Assembly (NCBI GenBank): GCA_019417325.1
Contig: DXVO01000034.1
Location: 302,714 to 366,713, forward strand
Length of the DNA: 64,000 bases
From: Parabacteroides sp.
Lineage (GTDB): Bacteria > Bacteroidota > Bacteroidia > Bacteroidales > Tannerellaceae
Reading direction: 5' to 3'
Part shown: one piece after another, positions 18,651-26,498 of the stretch
Position numbering within the stretch: the stretch's first letter is position 1
Layout: each line of letters opens with the position of its first letter
Position numbers and translations under genes: made by a program
The notes under the pieces: generated by a model
What the model saw: the letters and a program-made list of their open reading frames with translations, nothing else
What the model was told of the DNA's origin: nothing
The model's database searches: none

Positions 18651-19242
18651 GTGAATTAATATGTATACCCCGTTGAAAAACTATTGATAAGTAGTGAACA
18701 CTAAATGAAAAATAATTCTTGCTTTATCCAAATACTTGTCTATACATGCCCCTCTTCCAATCCCACAATAAAAGTAACCGGTTATTTATTACGACATATC
18801 AACAAGGGTTATACACGTATCAACACCCCTAAAGAGATATAAACTTTTACACATACCAAGTTATCAACTAAAAACTAATAAAGTCTGTAATCTATAGATT
18901 TCTAATAAATAAGCCTGTTATGTATATGTTAGTATCCTTTTGATAAACGATTCATAGAGCTTAATAACCTTTCAGGCAAATGTTGAAACATAAATGTATT
19001 AACTGTTTCAACAGGATATCATATTCATCATATTTAAATTTAAAATTAAAGATAAAGAATAATATAATATAAGATTGTGGATAACTAAGGAGGCCGGAAG
19101 AAGAAAGTGGGGGGCTGGGGATAAAAACGGAGGATATTTTTTGAAGGACATAGTTACGTTGCGGAAAATAAGAATTTATATAAAGCTTCTTTCTTAAGCA
19201 TGTTTTAAACTACTTTCATATATATGATTGAATAAAGTTTTT

Positions 19243-19250
19243 TACCTTTG
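19243..19250 (+). promoter_or_regulatory. Putative -7 box for nadA
   Basis: TACCTTTG matches TAnnTTTG fully and lies 116 bp upstream of the nadA ATG. It is followed at once by the palindrome at 19255-19273. Confidence 0.5.
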
Positions 19251-19254
19251 CGGA

Positions 19255-19273
19255 TATCAACAGTTTGTTGATA
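19255..19273. promoter_or_regulatory. Palindrome overlapping the predicted nadA transcription start
   Basis: TATCAACAGTTTGTTGATA is a perfect 8-3-8 inverted repeat starting 4 bp after the nadA -7 box, a position where a bound repressor would block transcription. Each half also resembles a DnaA box with one mismatch, and a further TGTTGATAT lies at 19320. It may therefore be an operator, part of an origin, or both. Confidence 0.4.
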
Positions 19274-19366
19274 ATATGGCTAAGTTAAAGATTATCAGTA
19301 ATAAAAACTGGTAATAACTCTGTTGATATAGTGTAGAAACTAAGAATGAACATATACAAATAAGCT

Positions 19367-20353
19367 ATGCAGACAAACCAATCAATCGGATATATGGATG
19401 CGCCGATACCTAAAGACCTCGATTTGAAGAAGGCTATCGATCAGCTACGTAAGGAAAAGAATGCTATTATATTAGCTCATTATTACCAGACAGGAGATAT
19501 TCAGGATATTGCAGATTTTGTCGGTGATAGCCTGGCTTTAGCTCAATGGGCCGCTAAAACGACTGCGGACATTATAGTTCTCTGCGGAGTTCATTTCATG
19601 GGAGAAACAGCCAAGATACTTTGTCCTGATAAAAAGGTACTGGTTCCCGACCTGAATGCCGGTTGTTCACTGGCCGACAGTTGTCCGGCTCCTGACTTTG
19701 CCGAGTTTGTGAAACAGCATCCCGGCCATGTTGTTATTTCATATGTGAATACGACAGCTGCGGTAAAGGCTGTAACCGATGTGGTGGTTACTTCAACCAA
19801 CGCTCGTCAGATTGTTGAAAGTTTTCCGGAAGATACAAAGATTATATTTGGTCCGGACCGTAACCTCGGTAATTACATTAATAGTATAACCGGACGTAAA
19901 ATGTTACTTTGGGATGGTGCCTGCCATGTACATGAGCAGTTCTCTCTGGAAAAGATACTGGATTTAAAGAAACAGTATCCGGATGCGGAAGTCATCACTC
20001 ATCCGGAATGTAAACAACCCATTATACAGGTCTCAGACTTCGTAGGTTCGACTGCCGCTCTTTTAAAGCACACCATCAAGTCGGATAAGAAACAGTTTAT
20101 TGTAGCGACGGAAAGTGGTGTTATTCACGAAATGCGTAAAAAGAGTCCGGACAAGGAATTTATTCCGGCTCCTCCCAACGATAGTACGTGTGCCTGCAAC
20201 GAATGTAATTTTATGCGTTTGAATACAATGGAAAAGTTGTATAACTGCTTGAAATACGAATTGCCTGAAATATTTGTGGATGAAGAAGTACAGAAAAAAG
20301 CTATCAAACCTATTCAAAGGATGCTTGATATATCTGAAGAATTAGGTTTATAA
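19367..20353 (+). CDS. nadA: Quinolinate synthase A
   Basis: A 328-residue cytoplasmic [4Fe-4S] enzyme that condenses iminoaspartate with dihydroxyacetone phosphate to quinolinate, the precursor of NAD. The NadA signatures are clear: AIILAHYYQTGDIQDIADFVGDS near the N terminus, GVHFMGETAKIL, the LNAGCSLADSCP segment carrying an iron-sulfur ligand cysteine, the triplicate-fold repeat with TSTNA and GPDRNLGNYI, HPECKQPI, and the C-terminal CNECNFMRLNTMEKL. Its usual partners nadB and nadC are not adjacent. It has its own promoter with a palindrome over the start site, and a terminator at 20377-20418. Confidence 0.98.
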   Translation: MQTNQSIGYMDAPIPKDLDLKKAIDQLRKEKNAIILAHYYQTGDIQDIADFVGDSLALAQWAAKTTADIIVLCGVHFMGETAKILCPDKKVLVPDLNAGCSLADSCPAPDFAEFVKQHPGHVVISYVNTTAAVKAVTDVVVTSTNARQIVESFPEDTKIIFGPDRNLGNYINSITGRKMLLWDGACHVHEQFSLEKILDLKKQYPDAEVITHPECKQPIIQVSDFVGSTAALLKHTIKSDKKQFIVATESGVIHEMRKKSPDKEFIPAPPNDSTCACNECNFMRLNTMEKLYNCLKYELPEIFVDEEVQKKAIKPIQRMLDISEELGL

Positions 20354-20376
20354 CCTGTTTATAATTTGATAAAGTG

Positions 20377-20418
20377 ACATGCCAGCCGGATACTTCAAAT
20401 ATATCCGGACTGGCATGT
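20377..20418. terminator. Terminator between convergent nadA and rdgB
   Basis: Arms 20377-20392 and 20402-20418 (ACATGCCAG core) pair over 16 bp with one bulged base, enclosing about 9 bases. A T tract follows on the plus strand, so it best serves nadA. Confidence 0.8.
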
Positions 20419-20442
20419 TTTTTATAGGTTCATATAGGTTGT

Positions 20443-21021
20443 TCAGAGTGTTGATAAGAAGTTTGTCAGCTTCTTTGTTGCTTCTGCCCGGTGGCTGATT
20501 TTATTTTTCAAATCATTACCCATTTCGGAAAATGTTTCCGTATAGTTTTCGGGAACGAATATAGGATCGTATCCGAAACCTTCGGAACCCGTCTTTTCTG
20601 CGATAATCGTACCGTTAACGATTCCTTCGAACAAATATTCCTTATTATCCAGAATAAGCGCGATAACGGTCCGGAAACGGGCTTTCCGGTTTTCTTTACC
20701 TTCCATTTCCTTCAGGAGTTTGTTCATATTGGCTTCCGCATCATGTCCGGGACCGGCATAACGGGCGGAATAGACTCCGGGGGCGCCGTTTAATGCTTCC
20801 ACTTCCAGTCCCGTATCGTCGGCAAAACAGTCATAACCGAACTTCTCTTTGATATAGCGGGCTTTCTGCAAAGCATTTCCTTCCAGGGTATCTGCCGTTT
20901 CCGGGATATCTTCGTGGTAATTTATATCCGAAAGGCTTACGATATTCACCTGATTGCCGGTGATGTTTCTTACCTCATCCAGCTTATGTATATTGTTGGT
21001 AGCAAATACTAATTTTCTCAT
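20443..21021 (-). CDS. rdgB: Non-canonical purine NTP pyrophosphatase (RdgB/HAM1)
   Basis: A 192-residue cytoplasmic house-cleaning enzyme that hydrolyses XTP, ITP and dITP to the monophosphates and so keeps deaminated purines out of nucleic acids. Family motifs are present: LVFATNNIHKLDEV at the N terminus, DDTGLEVEALNGAPGVYSARYAG in the active site, GSEGFGYDPIFVPE, and the C-terminal KNKISHRAEA. The length is typical. A terminator hairpin separates it from the upstream YitT-leuS operon, and TACTTTTG at 21055-21062 can serve as its own -7 box. Confidence 0.97.
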   Translation of the reverse strand: MRKLVFATNNIHKLDEVRNITGNQVNIVSLSDINYHEDIPETADTLEGNALQKARYIKEKFGYDCFADDTGLEVEALNGAPGVYSARYAGPGHDAEANMNKLLKEMEGKENRKARFRTVIALILDNKEYLFEGIVNGTIIAEKTGSEGFGYDPIFVPENYTETFSEMGNDLKNKISHRAEATKKLTNFLSTL

Positions 21022-21054
21022 TTGAATGGTTTATAGAATGTTTATATCTCTGTG

Positions 21055-21062
21055 CAAAAGTA
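21055..21062 (-). promoter_or_regulatory. Putative -7 box for rdgB
   Basis: TACTTTTG on the minus strand fits TAnnTTTG and lies 33 bp upstream of the rdgB start. Confidence 0.5.
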
Positions 21063-21069
21063 CGAATAA

Positions 21070-21135
21070 AAAAATTCAGAACGGATTTCCTGTATATTAC
21101 ATCCGGTGTAAAAAAGGAATCCGTTCTGAATTTTT
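21070..21135 (-). terminator. Terminator of the leuS-yitT operon
   Basis: Long complementary arms (21070-21090 and 21116-21135, 20 bp with one bulged base) lie 25 bp past the YitT stop on the minus strand and run into a T-rich tract there. The A/T flanks could allow termination in both directions. Confidence 0.8.
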
Positions 21136-21159
21136 ATTTATGTAAAGGGGAGGGGGCGA

Positions 21160-22038
21160 CTATGTTTTTATCTGGTCGAATCCTTCCCCATATACTCCCC
21201 GTACGATACTTTGTGAAATAAATGCCTGATGGTCTATCTGCTTTACCAGGCGGAAAATAGAAACCGATTCGGACTTCTTAGCCAAAAGTACGACTACTTT
21301 GACGGGTTTGCGGGAGTATCCGCCTACACCGTCGAGAATGGTACATCCGCGTCCTAAGTCGTGTATGATGTGTTCTGCTATTTCATCATATTTCTGGGAG
21401 AATATGAAGAATTGGACGGATTGGCGGTTCCCATTCAGTACCATATCCAAAATGTAGTTACTTACAAACATTTCAACAAAACCGAATACGATCTTTTCCA
21501 CATCATGGAACAAAAGGAAGGATGAACCGATGATAAAGAAATCGCAGAACAATAAAGCCCTGCCGATAGATATATTCTTATATTTGTTTACAATCGCTCC
21601 GATAACATCCGTACCTCCCGTACTTCCGTTTGCCGAGAATACCAGTCCCAGACCGGCACCGCAAAGGAATGCACCGATAATGATAGACATGAACGGCTGG
21701 TCGTGCAAAAGCGGTTTTCCTTCCAGCAGCCACTCAAAGAACGATAAGGAAGCGGAGAGCGAGAATACTCCGAATATCGTTTTTATCAGGAATTTAAATC
21801 CTAATACTTTGAGAGCAGCAAGCAATAAAACAACGTTAATCACAAAGTAAGATACCGAAACCGGTATTACTTCATTGCTTGCAAAGAAGATTAAGGCACA
21901 GATACCACTGACTCCACCGGTAATAATTTCATTCGAAAGAATGAATGCGTTGAAGCCAAAACCATACAAGATCGTACCTAAAACGATAACCAGGTAATCT
22001 TGTATGGAAAAGTAGAGTTTGTTGTTTGTAAGTTTCAT
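21160..22038 (-). CDS. YitT-family integral membrane protein (DUF161 and DUF2179)
   Basis: A 292-residue inner-membrane protein. Residues about 15-200 hold five to six hydrophobic segments of the YitT core, including GFNAFILSNEIITGGVSGI and GLGLVFSANGSTGGTDVIGAIVNKY, which are diagnostic. Residues about 205-285 form a soluble DUF2179 domain (SVQFFIFSQKYDEIAEHI, then GRGCTILDGVGGYSRKPVKVV). The family is widespread; transported substrates have not been firmly assigned. The gene follows leuS by 7 bp, so they are co-transcribed, though no functional link to leucyl-tRNA synthesis is evident. Confidence 0.93.
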   Translation of the reverse strand: MKLTNNKLYFSIQDYLVIVLGTILYGFGFNAFILSNEIITGGVSGICALIFFASNEVIPVSVSYFVINVVLLLAALKVLGFKFLIKTIFGVFSLSASLSFFEWLLEGKPLLHDQPFMSIIIGAFLCGAGLGLVFSANGSTGGTDVIGAIVNKYKNISIGRALLFCDFFIIGSSFLLFHDVEKIVFGFVEMFVSNYILDMVLNGNRQSVQFFIFSQKYDEIAEHIIHDLGRGCTILDGVGGYSRKPVKVVVLLAKKSESVSIFRLVKQIDHQAFISQSIVRGVYGEGFDQIKT

Positions 22039-22045
22039 TTAGATT

Positions 22046-24883
22046 TTAGATTACTATATTAACTATCTTTCCAGGGACGACAATAATCTTTTTAGGAGTC
22101 TTGCCATCCATCCATTTGGCTGAGTTTTCGTGTGAAAGAGCTGCTTTCTCTACTTCTTCACGAGGCATATCAGCCGGAAGTTCCAGGTTGAAACGGGCTT
22201 TGCCATTGAAAGAAATAGCATAAACAACAGAGTTTTCTTTCAGATATTCTTCATTGTGCTTAGGCCATGTTGCATCGCAAACGGTTGTGGTATGTCCGCA
22301 AGCATGCCATAATTCTTCGGCAGTATGCGGAGCAAACGGAGCCAGCAGGATAATCAGTTGTTCCAGGATGGCACGTTTGTTGCATTTCAGGCTACCCAGT
22401 TCATTGATACAAATCATGAAAGCACTGATGGAAGTGTTATAAGAGAAATGTTCGATATCGAAAGTTACTTTTTTAATCAGTTTGTGCAGCGACTTCAGTT
22501 CTTCGGCAGTCGGTTCTGTATCGGTAATCTGCAGGCTGTCCGTATTACCGAAGAATAAGCCCCAAAGTTTTTTCAGGAAGCGGTGTACACCGTCGATACC
22601 GTTTGTATCCCAAGGTTTGGATTGTTCTAATGGGCCTAAGAACATTTCGTACAGACGAAGCGTATCGGCACCGTACTTTTCAACAATCATATCCGGGTTC
22701 ACTACATTGAACATAGATTTGGACATCTTTTCAACAGCCCATCCACAGATATATTTACCGTCTTCCAGTTCAAATTCGGCATCTTTGTATTCCGGGCGCC
22801 AGTTTTTGAAGGCTTCGGTATCCAATATATCGTTGGATACGATGTTTACATCTACGTGTATAGGAGTTACTTCATAGTTATCTTTCAGGTTGAGGGATAC
22901 AAACTTATTGGTACCGTTAATGCGGTATACGAAGTTTGAACGTCCCTGTATCATGCCTTGGTTTATCAGCTTCTTAAACGGTTCATTTTCGCAGACAACA
23001 CCCAGGTCAAACAGGAATTTATTCCAGAAACGACTGTAAATCAAGTGACCGGTAGCATGTTCGGTACCACCGATATATAAGTCTACGTTGCGCCAGTATT
23101 CATCCACATCCTTAGCAACCAGAGCTTTGTCGTTGTGCGGGTCCATATAGCGCAGGTAATAAGCAGATGAACCGGCAAATCCCGGCATTGTACAAAGTTC
23201 CAGCGGGAAGATCGTTTTGTTATCTATTTTAGATACTTCCACTACTTCCTGGTTTACGGTATCCCAAGCCCATTTTACAGCATGTCCCAGAGGCGGTTCT
23301 CCGGTCTCTGTAGGAAGGAATTTATCTACTTCCGGTAATTTCAGAGGCAGTTTATCAACAGGAAGCATTTGAGGCATGCCATCTGCATCATAATATACAG
23401 GGAACGGTTCGCCCCAGTAACGCTGGCGGCTGAATATAGCATCGCGCAAACGGTAATTTACTTTAACACGTCCTAATTTGTTTTCTTCTACGAATTTCTT
23501 GGTAGTGGCGATTGCTTCTTTTACAGTCAGTCCGTTCAGGGACAGGCTGCAATAAGGAGTAACATCCGGTCTCGGGGAGTTGCAGACGATACCTTCTTTT
23601 GCATCGAAACTTTCTTCGCTTACATCGCAACCTTCAATCAACGGGATAATCGGCAGGTTGAAGTGTTTGGCAAAAGCATAGTCGCGACTATCGTGTGCAG
23701 GTACAGCCATGATTGCACCGGTACCATAACCAGCCAATACATAATCGCTGATCCAGATAGGCACTGCATCTCCGGTAAACGGATTAATAGCATATGAACC
23801 GCTGAATACACCGGTTACCTGACGGTCTGCTATACGTTCGCGTTCCGTACGTTTCTTTGTACGTTCCAGATAAGCATCCACTTCCTGTTTCTGTTCCGGG
23901 GTAGTTACTTTTCCCACCAGTTCGCTTTCCGGTGCCAATACCATAAAGGTAACGCCGAACATTGTATCTGCACGGGTGGTAAAGATGGTAAATTCCAAAT
24001 CACTGTCTTTTACCTTGAAGTTTACTTCCGTACCTTCGCTGCGTCCGATCCAGTTACGTTGCGTTTCTTTCAGTGAATCGGTCCAGTCGATGGTATCCAG
24101 TCCTTCCAGTAAACGTTGTGCATAAGCGGATACACGCAGGCACCACTGACGCATTATTTTTTGTTCCACCGGATAACCGCCACGTTCCGAAACACCGTTC
24201 ACCACTTCATCATTTGCAAGGACAGTACCTAATGCGGCGCACCAGTTTACCATTGTTTCGCCACGGTAAGCAATACGGTAGTTCAACAGGATTTCCTGTT
24301 TTTCTTTTTCGCTTTTCGCTTTCCATTCGTCGGCTGTGAAGCTCAGTTCTTCACTGCATGCAACGTTCAATCCTTCCGTACCGGATGTCTCAAAAGCCTC
24401 TACCAGTTCGCTGATAGGACGTGCTTGCTTTTCGTCGTTGCAATAGTAACTGTTGAACATCTGGACAAAGGCCCATTGTGTCCACTTATAATAACCCGGG
24501 TCGCAGGTACGGACTTCGCGGCTCCAGTCATAGCTGAAACCGATTTTATCCATCTGCTCACGATAACGGGCAATATTGTTTTTGGTTGTTATTTCAGGAT
24601 GCTGTCCGGTCTGGATAGCATATTGTTCCGCAGGAAGCCCGTAGGCATCATATCCCATCGGATGCAATACGTTGAATCCCTGTAAACGTTTGAATCGGGA
24701 ATAAATATCAGAAGCAATGTATCCGAGCGGATGTCCTACATGTAGTCCTGCTCCCGACGGATAAGGGAACATGTCCAATACGTAATACTTAGGTTTGCTG
24801 GAATCCTTTTCCACTTTGTAAACATTGTTGGCAATCCAGTACTCGTGCCATCTTTTTTCAATTTCTCCGAAATTGTACTCCAT
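22046..24883 (-). CDS. leuS: Leucyl-tRNA synthetase
   Basis: A 945-residue class I aminoacyl-tRNA synthetase that charges tRNA-Leu. The HIGH motif appears as HVGH near residue 48 with the surrounding MFPYPSGAGLHVGHPLGY, and the KMSKS loop (EKMSKSMFN) lies near residue 718. Between them sit the CP1 editing domain (TIFTTRADTMFGVTFMVLAP and VPAHDSRDYAFAKHF) and a leucine-specific region. The C-terminal part has the anticodon-binding helices and a small terminal domain. It is slightly longer than the 860-residue E. coli enzyme, as in other Bacteroidetes. A yitT-family gene follows in the same operon. Confidence 0.98.
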   Translation of the reverse strand: MEYNFGEIEKRWHEYWIANNVYKVEKDSSKPKYYVLDMFPYPSGAGLHVGHPLGYIASDIYSRFKRLQGFNVLHPMGYDAYGLPAEQYAIQTGQHPEITTKNNIARYREQMDKIGFSYDWSREVRTCDPGYYKWTQWAFVQMFNSYYCNDEKQARPISELVEAFETSGTEGLNVACSEELSFTADEWKAKSEKEKQEILLNYRIAYRGETMVNWCAALGTVLANDEVVNGVSERGGYPVEQKIMRQWCLRVSAYAQRLLEGLDTIDWTDSLKETQRNWIGRSEGTEVNFKVKDSDLEFTIFTTRADTMFGVTFMVLAPESELVGKVTTPEQKQEVDAYLERTKKRTERERIADRQVTGVFSGSYAINPFTGDAVPIWISDYVLAGYGTGAIMAVPAHDSRDYAFAKHFNLPIIPLIEGCDVSEESFDAKEGIVCNSPRPDVTPYCSLSLNGLTVKEAIATTKKFVEENKLGRVKVNYRLRDAIFSRQRYWGEPFPVYYDADGMPQMLPVDKLPLKLPEVDKFLPTETGEPPLGHAVKWAWDTVNQEVVEVSKIDNKTIFPLELCTMPGFAGSSAYYLRYMDPHNDKALVAKDVDEYWRNVDLYIGGTEHATGHLIYSRFWNKFLFDLGVVCENEPFKKLINQGMIQGRSNFVYRINGTNKFVSLNLKDNYEVTPIHVDVNIVSNDILDTEAFKNWRPEYKDAEFELEDGKYICGWAVEKMSKSMFNVVNPDMIVEKYGADTLRLYEMFLGPLEQSKPWDTNGIDGVHRFLKKLWGLFFGNTDSLQITDTEPTAEELKSLHKLIKKVTFDIEHFSYNTSISAFMICINELGSLKCNKRAILEQLIILLAPFAPHTAEELWHACGHTTTVCDATWPKHNEEYLKENSVVYAISFNGKARFNLELPADMPREEVEKAALSHENSAKWMDGKTPKKIIVVPGKIVNIVI

Positions 24884-24925
24884 GATTATTTATCGTTTAT
24901 TTTTAATGTTATCTATTTAAAGCCA

Positions 24926-24933
24926 CAAAGTTA
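24926..24933 (-). promoter_or_regulatory. Putative -7 box for leuS
   Basis: TAACTTTG on the minus strand matches TAnnTTTG and lies 42 bp upstream of the leuS start. Confidence 0.5.
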
Positions 24934-25349
24934 GTGATTTCTTTCATAACAATAGATTGAAAGCGGTATTTTGCATGAAAGTGTAAGATAAAGGAACCAA
25001 ATATAAAGGAGGAGCTATCCGATTGAGCAAAATGATAAAATAACATTCAGGATAAATAGTTGAATCAGCAATTTGACAATTTGTCAAATGAACTTCCTGT
25101 GGTTGTTCTATAGCCGGGGATATATCCGGTTCTTTGTTTTTATAGGCTTCTCCGGGAGATAGGGATTATTAATAGGATGGAATATTTTGCATAAATGGAT
25201 TAAACTGTTTGCTTATTTGTATAAGTGTGGCAATACGTTTATTGAAAAACAAAACAAGTGTGAAAATGATAAATAAATCTGGTCTGTGTCTTTAATGCAA
25301 ATAGGAAAGAAACAGGGCGAATAAATCTATTTTCAGGGGAAAAATAGCC
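24934..25349. other. Non-coding gap upstream of leuS with a small palindrome
   Basis: I see no gene in this AT-rich stretch. At 25071-25089 the sequence ATTTGACAATTTGTCAAAT is an inverted repeat with 9-bp arms around one base, a shape typical of dimeric repressor operators. Nothing nearby identifies a regulator or target, and the leuS promoter is 138 bp away. Confidence 0.35.
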
Positions 25350-25437
25350 TTTGAAAACAAAACATACATGCTTTGACTTCAAAATATATATGTTTTGAAA
25401 TCAAAAGATACTTGTTTTGCATACCAAAATTAGTACC
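25350..25437. repeat. 22-bp tandem repeat, four units
   Basis: Four degenerate units begin at 25350, 25372, 25394 and 25416, an exact 22-bp period. Each unit starts TTTGA (TTTGC in the last), has CAAAA about 9 bases later (degenerate in the first) and then an AT-rich stretch. The third unit junction contains the palindrome TTTTGAAATCAAAA. The array lies in a non-coding region and its last unit runs into the hairpin at 25427-25470. The 22-bp period is about two helical turns, so a protein could bind every unit on the same DNA face. Confidence 0.7.
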
Positions 25438-25470
25438 GGTAGTAAAAAAAACTACTACCGGTACTAATTT
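25427..25470. terminator. Perfect 17-bp hairpin between the repeat array and the ORF6N remnant
   Basis: Arms 25427-25443 and 25454-25470 are perfectly complementary and enclose a 10-base A-rich loop. The outer pairs are A/T-rich and the core is TACCGGTAGT. It could act as a bidirectional terminator of the ORF6N remnant or as a cruciform. It has no strong T tract outside the stem, so the terminator call is tentative. Confidence 0.45.
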
Positions 25471-25580
25471 AAATTGCTATATATAGTAAATAAAAGACTG
25501 TTATATGCAATATAAGAGATTGATAGTTACTGTTTTTTCCTCTGTAAGTGTTGTTTTGTATGGTAGTACTGTTACGGTTT

Positions 25581-25908
25581 TTATATATAACCAATCTTTT
25601 TTCTCGGTTTATCATCTTTTTTGTTTCTATTTGCTAATTCGGCCAAAGCAAGGTAGATGTCATCAAAATGGTATAATATAAGTATGTTTTATTGTTTTCG
25701 GTAACTGGTCGCAATTTGCGACCAGTTCGTTCCATTCTTTTTCTGAAAGGATAAATATGAAATCTTCAGGAAATCGTTCACTATTACGTTTTACCTGCTC
25801 TTTCAAACGTTTTGTTTCTATCTGGTACAACATTGCCAAATCGAAATCCAGCATGACCTGTTGTCCTCTAATCTCATAGATTTTATTTTGTATAATTTGA
25901 AGTTCCAT
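25581..25908 (-). pseudogene. Decayed ORF6N-domain (KilA-N-like) gene
   Basis: The first 81 codons encode a clear ORF6N start (QNKIYEIRGQQVMLDFDLAMLYQIETKRLKEQVKRN, then RFPEDFIFILSEKEW), but the frame stops after TYIIPF at 25663. Intact Bacteroidetes ORF6N proteins are usually two to three times longer. Immediately downstream, in another frame, lie DIYLALAELANRNKKDD and KPRKKIGYI followed by a stop at 25581, which look like the normal C-terminal tail of the family. The central part is therefore deleted and the ends are out of frame. ORF6N domains occur in phage and mobile-element regulators, so this is probably the relic of an integrated element. A product of 81 residues could still be made. 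Confidence 0.7.
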
Positions 25909-26047
25909 AGTTAAGTGCTTTTATGGTTTGAATAATCAAAGGAAGAAATAATAATCCTGTTTAACAAAAAGCCGGCATATTTTTTTAGTAAGACATATTA
26001 TTTTGTTCCTTTGTAAATCATCATGTTAAATTAAAACTCTGATTTAT

Positions 26048-26467
26048 ATGCAGGTATATATTCATGTAAAACAATTGGGCAAACGCAGGAATGTAATAGA
26101 CAAGAAAGCCACACAACTGGATAAAGTTCCTGATACTACTGCCGCTTTGATAGCTGCTATTGTAACCATGCAGGTAGAAGAATACAACCAACGGTTGGAA
26201 CAAAGCGAATTATTGAAATACCTCACCGACGAAGAGATACAGAATAAGGCAACTACCGGAAAAATAAGTTTCGGTGTCAATTATAGCGGGATGTCTGCAG
26301 ATACGGAAAAAGCCATTCGCAACGCTCTCCAATCTTTTGAAGACGGTATCTTCCGCATCTTTGTGGATGGGGAAGAACTGGAGTCATTGGAACAGCCCGT
26401 TTCATTGCATGAAGGTTCGGAATTAATATTTGTACGCCTTACGATGCTTGCCGGACGTATGTGGTAA
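26048..26467 (+). CDS. Small protein with ubiquitin-like C-terminal region, partner of the DUF4132-type protein
   Basis: A 139-residue soluble protein without signal peptide or membrane segment. I cannot assign a named family. It opens with a strand-like MQVYIHVKQLGKRR, a second strand and a helix (TTAALIAAIVTMQVEEYNQ). It closes with FRIFVDGEELESLEQ followed by LHEGSELIFVRLTMLAG and RMW. This last part follows the ubiquitin/MoaD order of strand, DG or AG turn, short loop and final strand, so a beta-grasp fold is possible (inference from pattern only). A middle segment with a strand and a helix (GKISFGVNYSG, then EKAIRNALQSFEDG) is extra. The giant DUF4132-type gene starts 31 bp later, so the two are almost certainly one operon. 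Confidence 0.75.
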   Translation: MQVYIHVKQLGKRRNVIDKKATQLDKVPDTTAALIAAIVTMQVEEYNQRLEQSELLKYLTDEEIQNKATTGKISFGVNYSGMSADTEKAIRNALQSFEDGIFRIFVDGEELESLEQPVSLHEGSELIFVRLTMLAGRMW

Positions 26468-26498
26468 TCGGATTTTAAAAAAACAGGAGAATATCGAT

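Larger units (their letters stand above)
18651..19340. other. oriC: Candidate chromosomal replication origin (oriC-like intergenic region)
   Basis: This 700-bp stretch between the divergent TrmH-type gene and nadA has no reading frame. It contains one exact consensus DnaA box (TGTGGATAA, complement of TTATCCACA, at 19076-19084) and single-mismatch forms: TTATACACG at 18809, TGGGGATAA at 19116 and TGTTGATAA at 19266. Weaker relatives lie at 18796, 18817, 18845 and 18861. An AT-only run of about 50 bp (about 19025-19072) directly precedes the consensus box and could be the unwinding element. A short G-rich run follows at 19109-19120. This arrangement fits an oriC, but no dnaA gene is in view, and strand skew was not computed. 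Confidence 0.45.

Noticed and set aside
25350..25437. The 22-bp periodic sequence as a CRISPR array or a transposon end
   Set aside because: The units are contiguous without spacers and there is no transposase, target duplication or matching end nearby.
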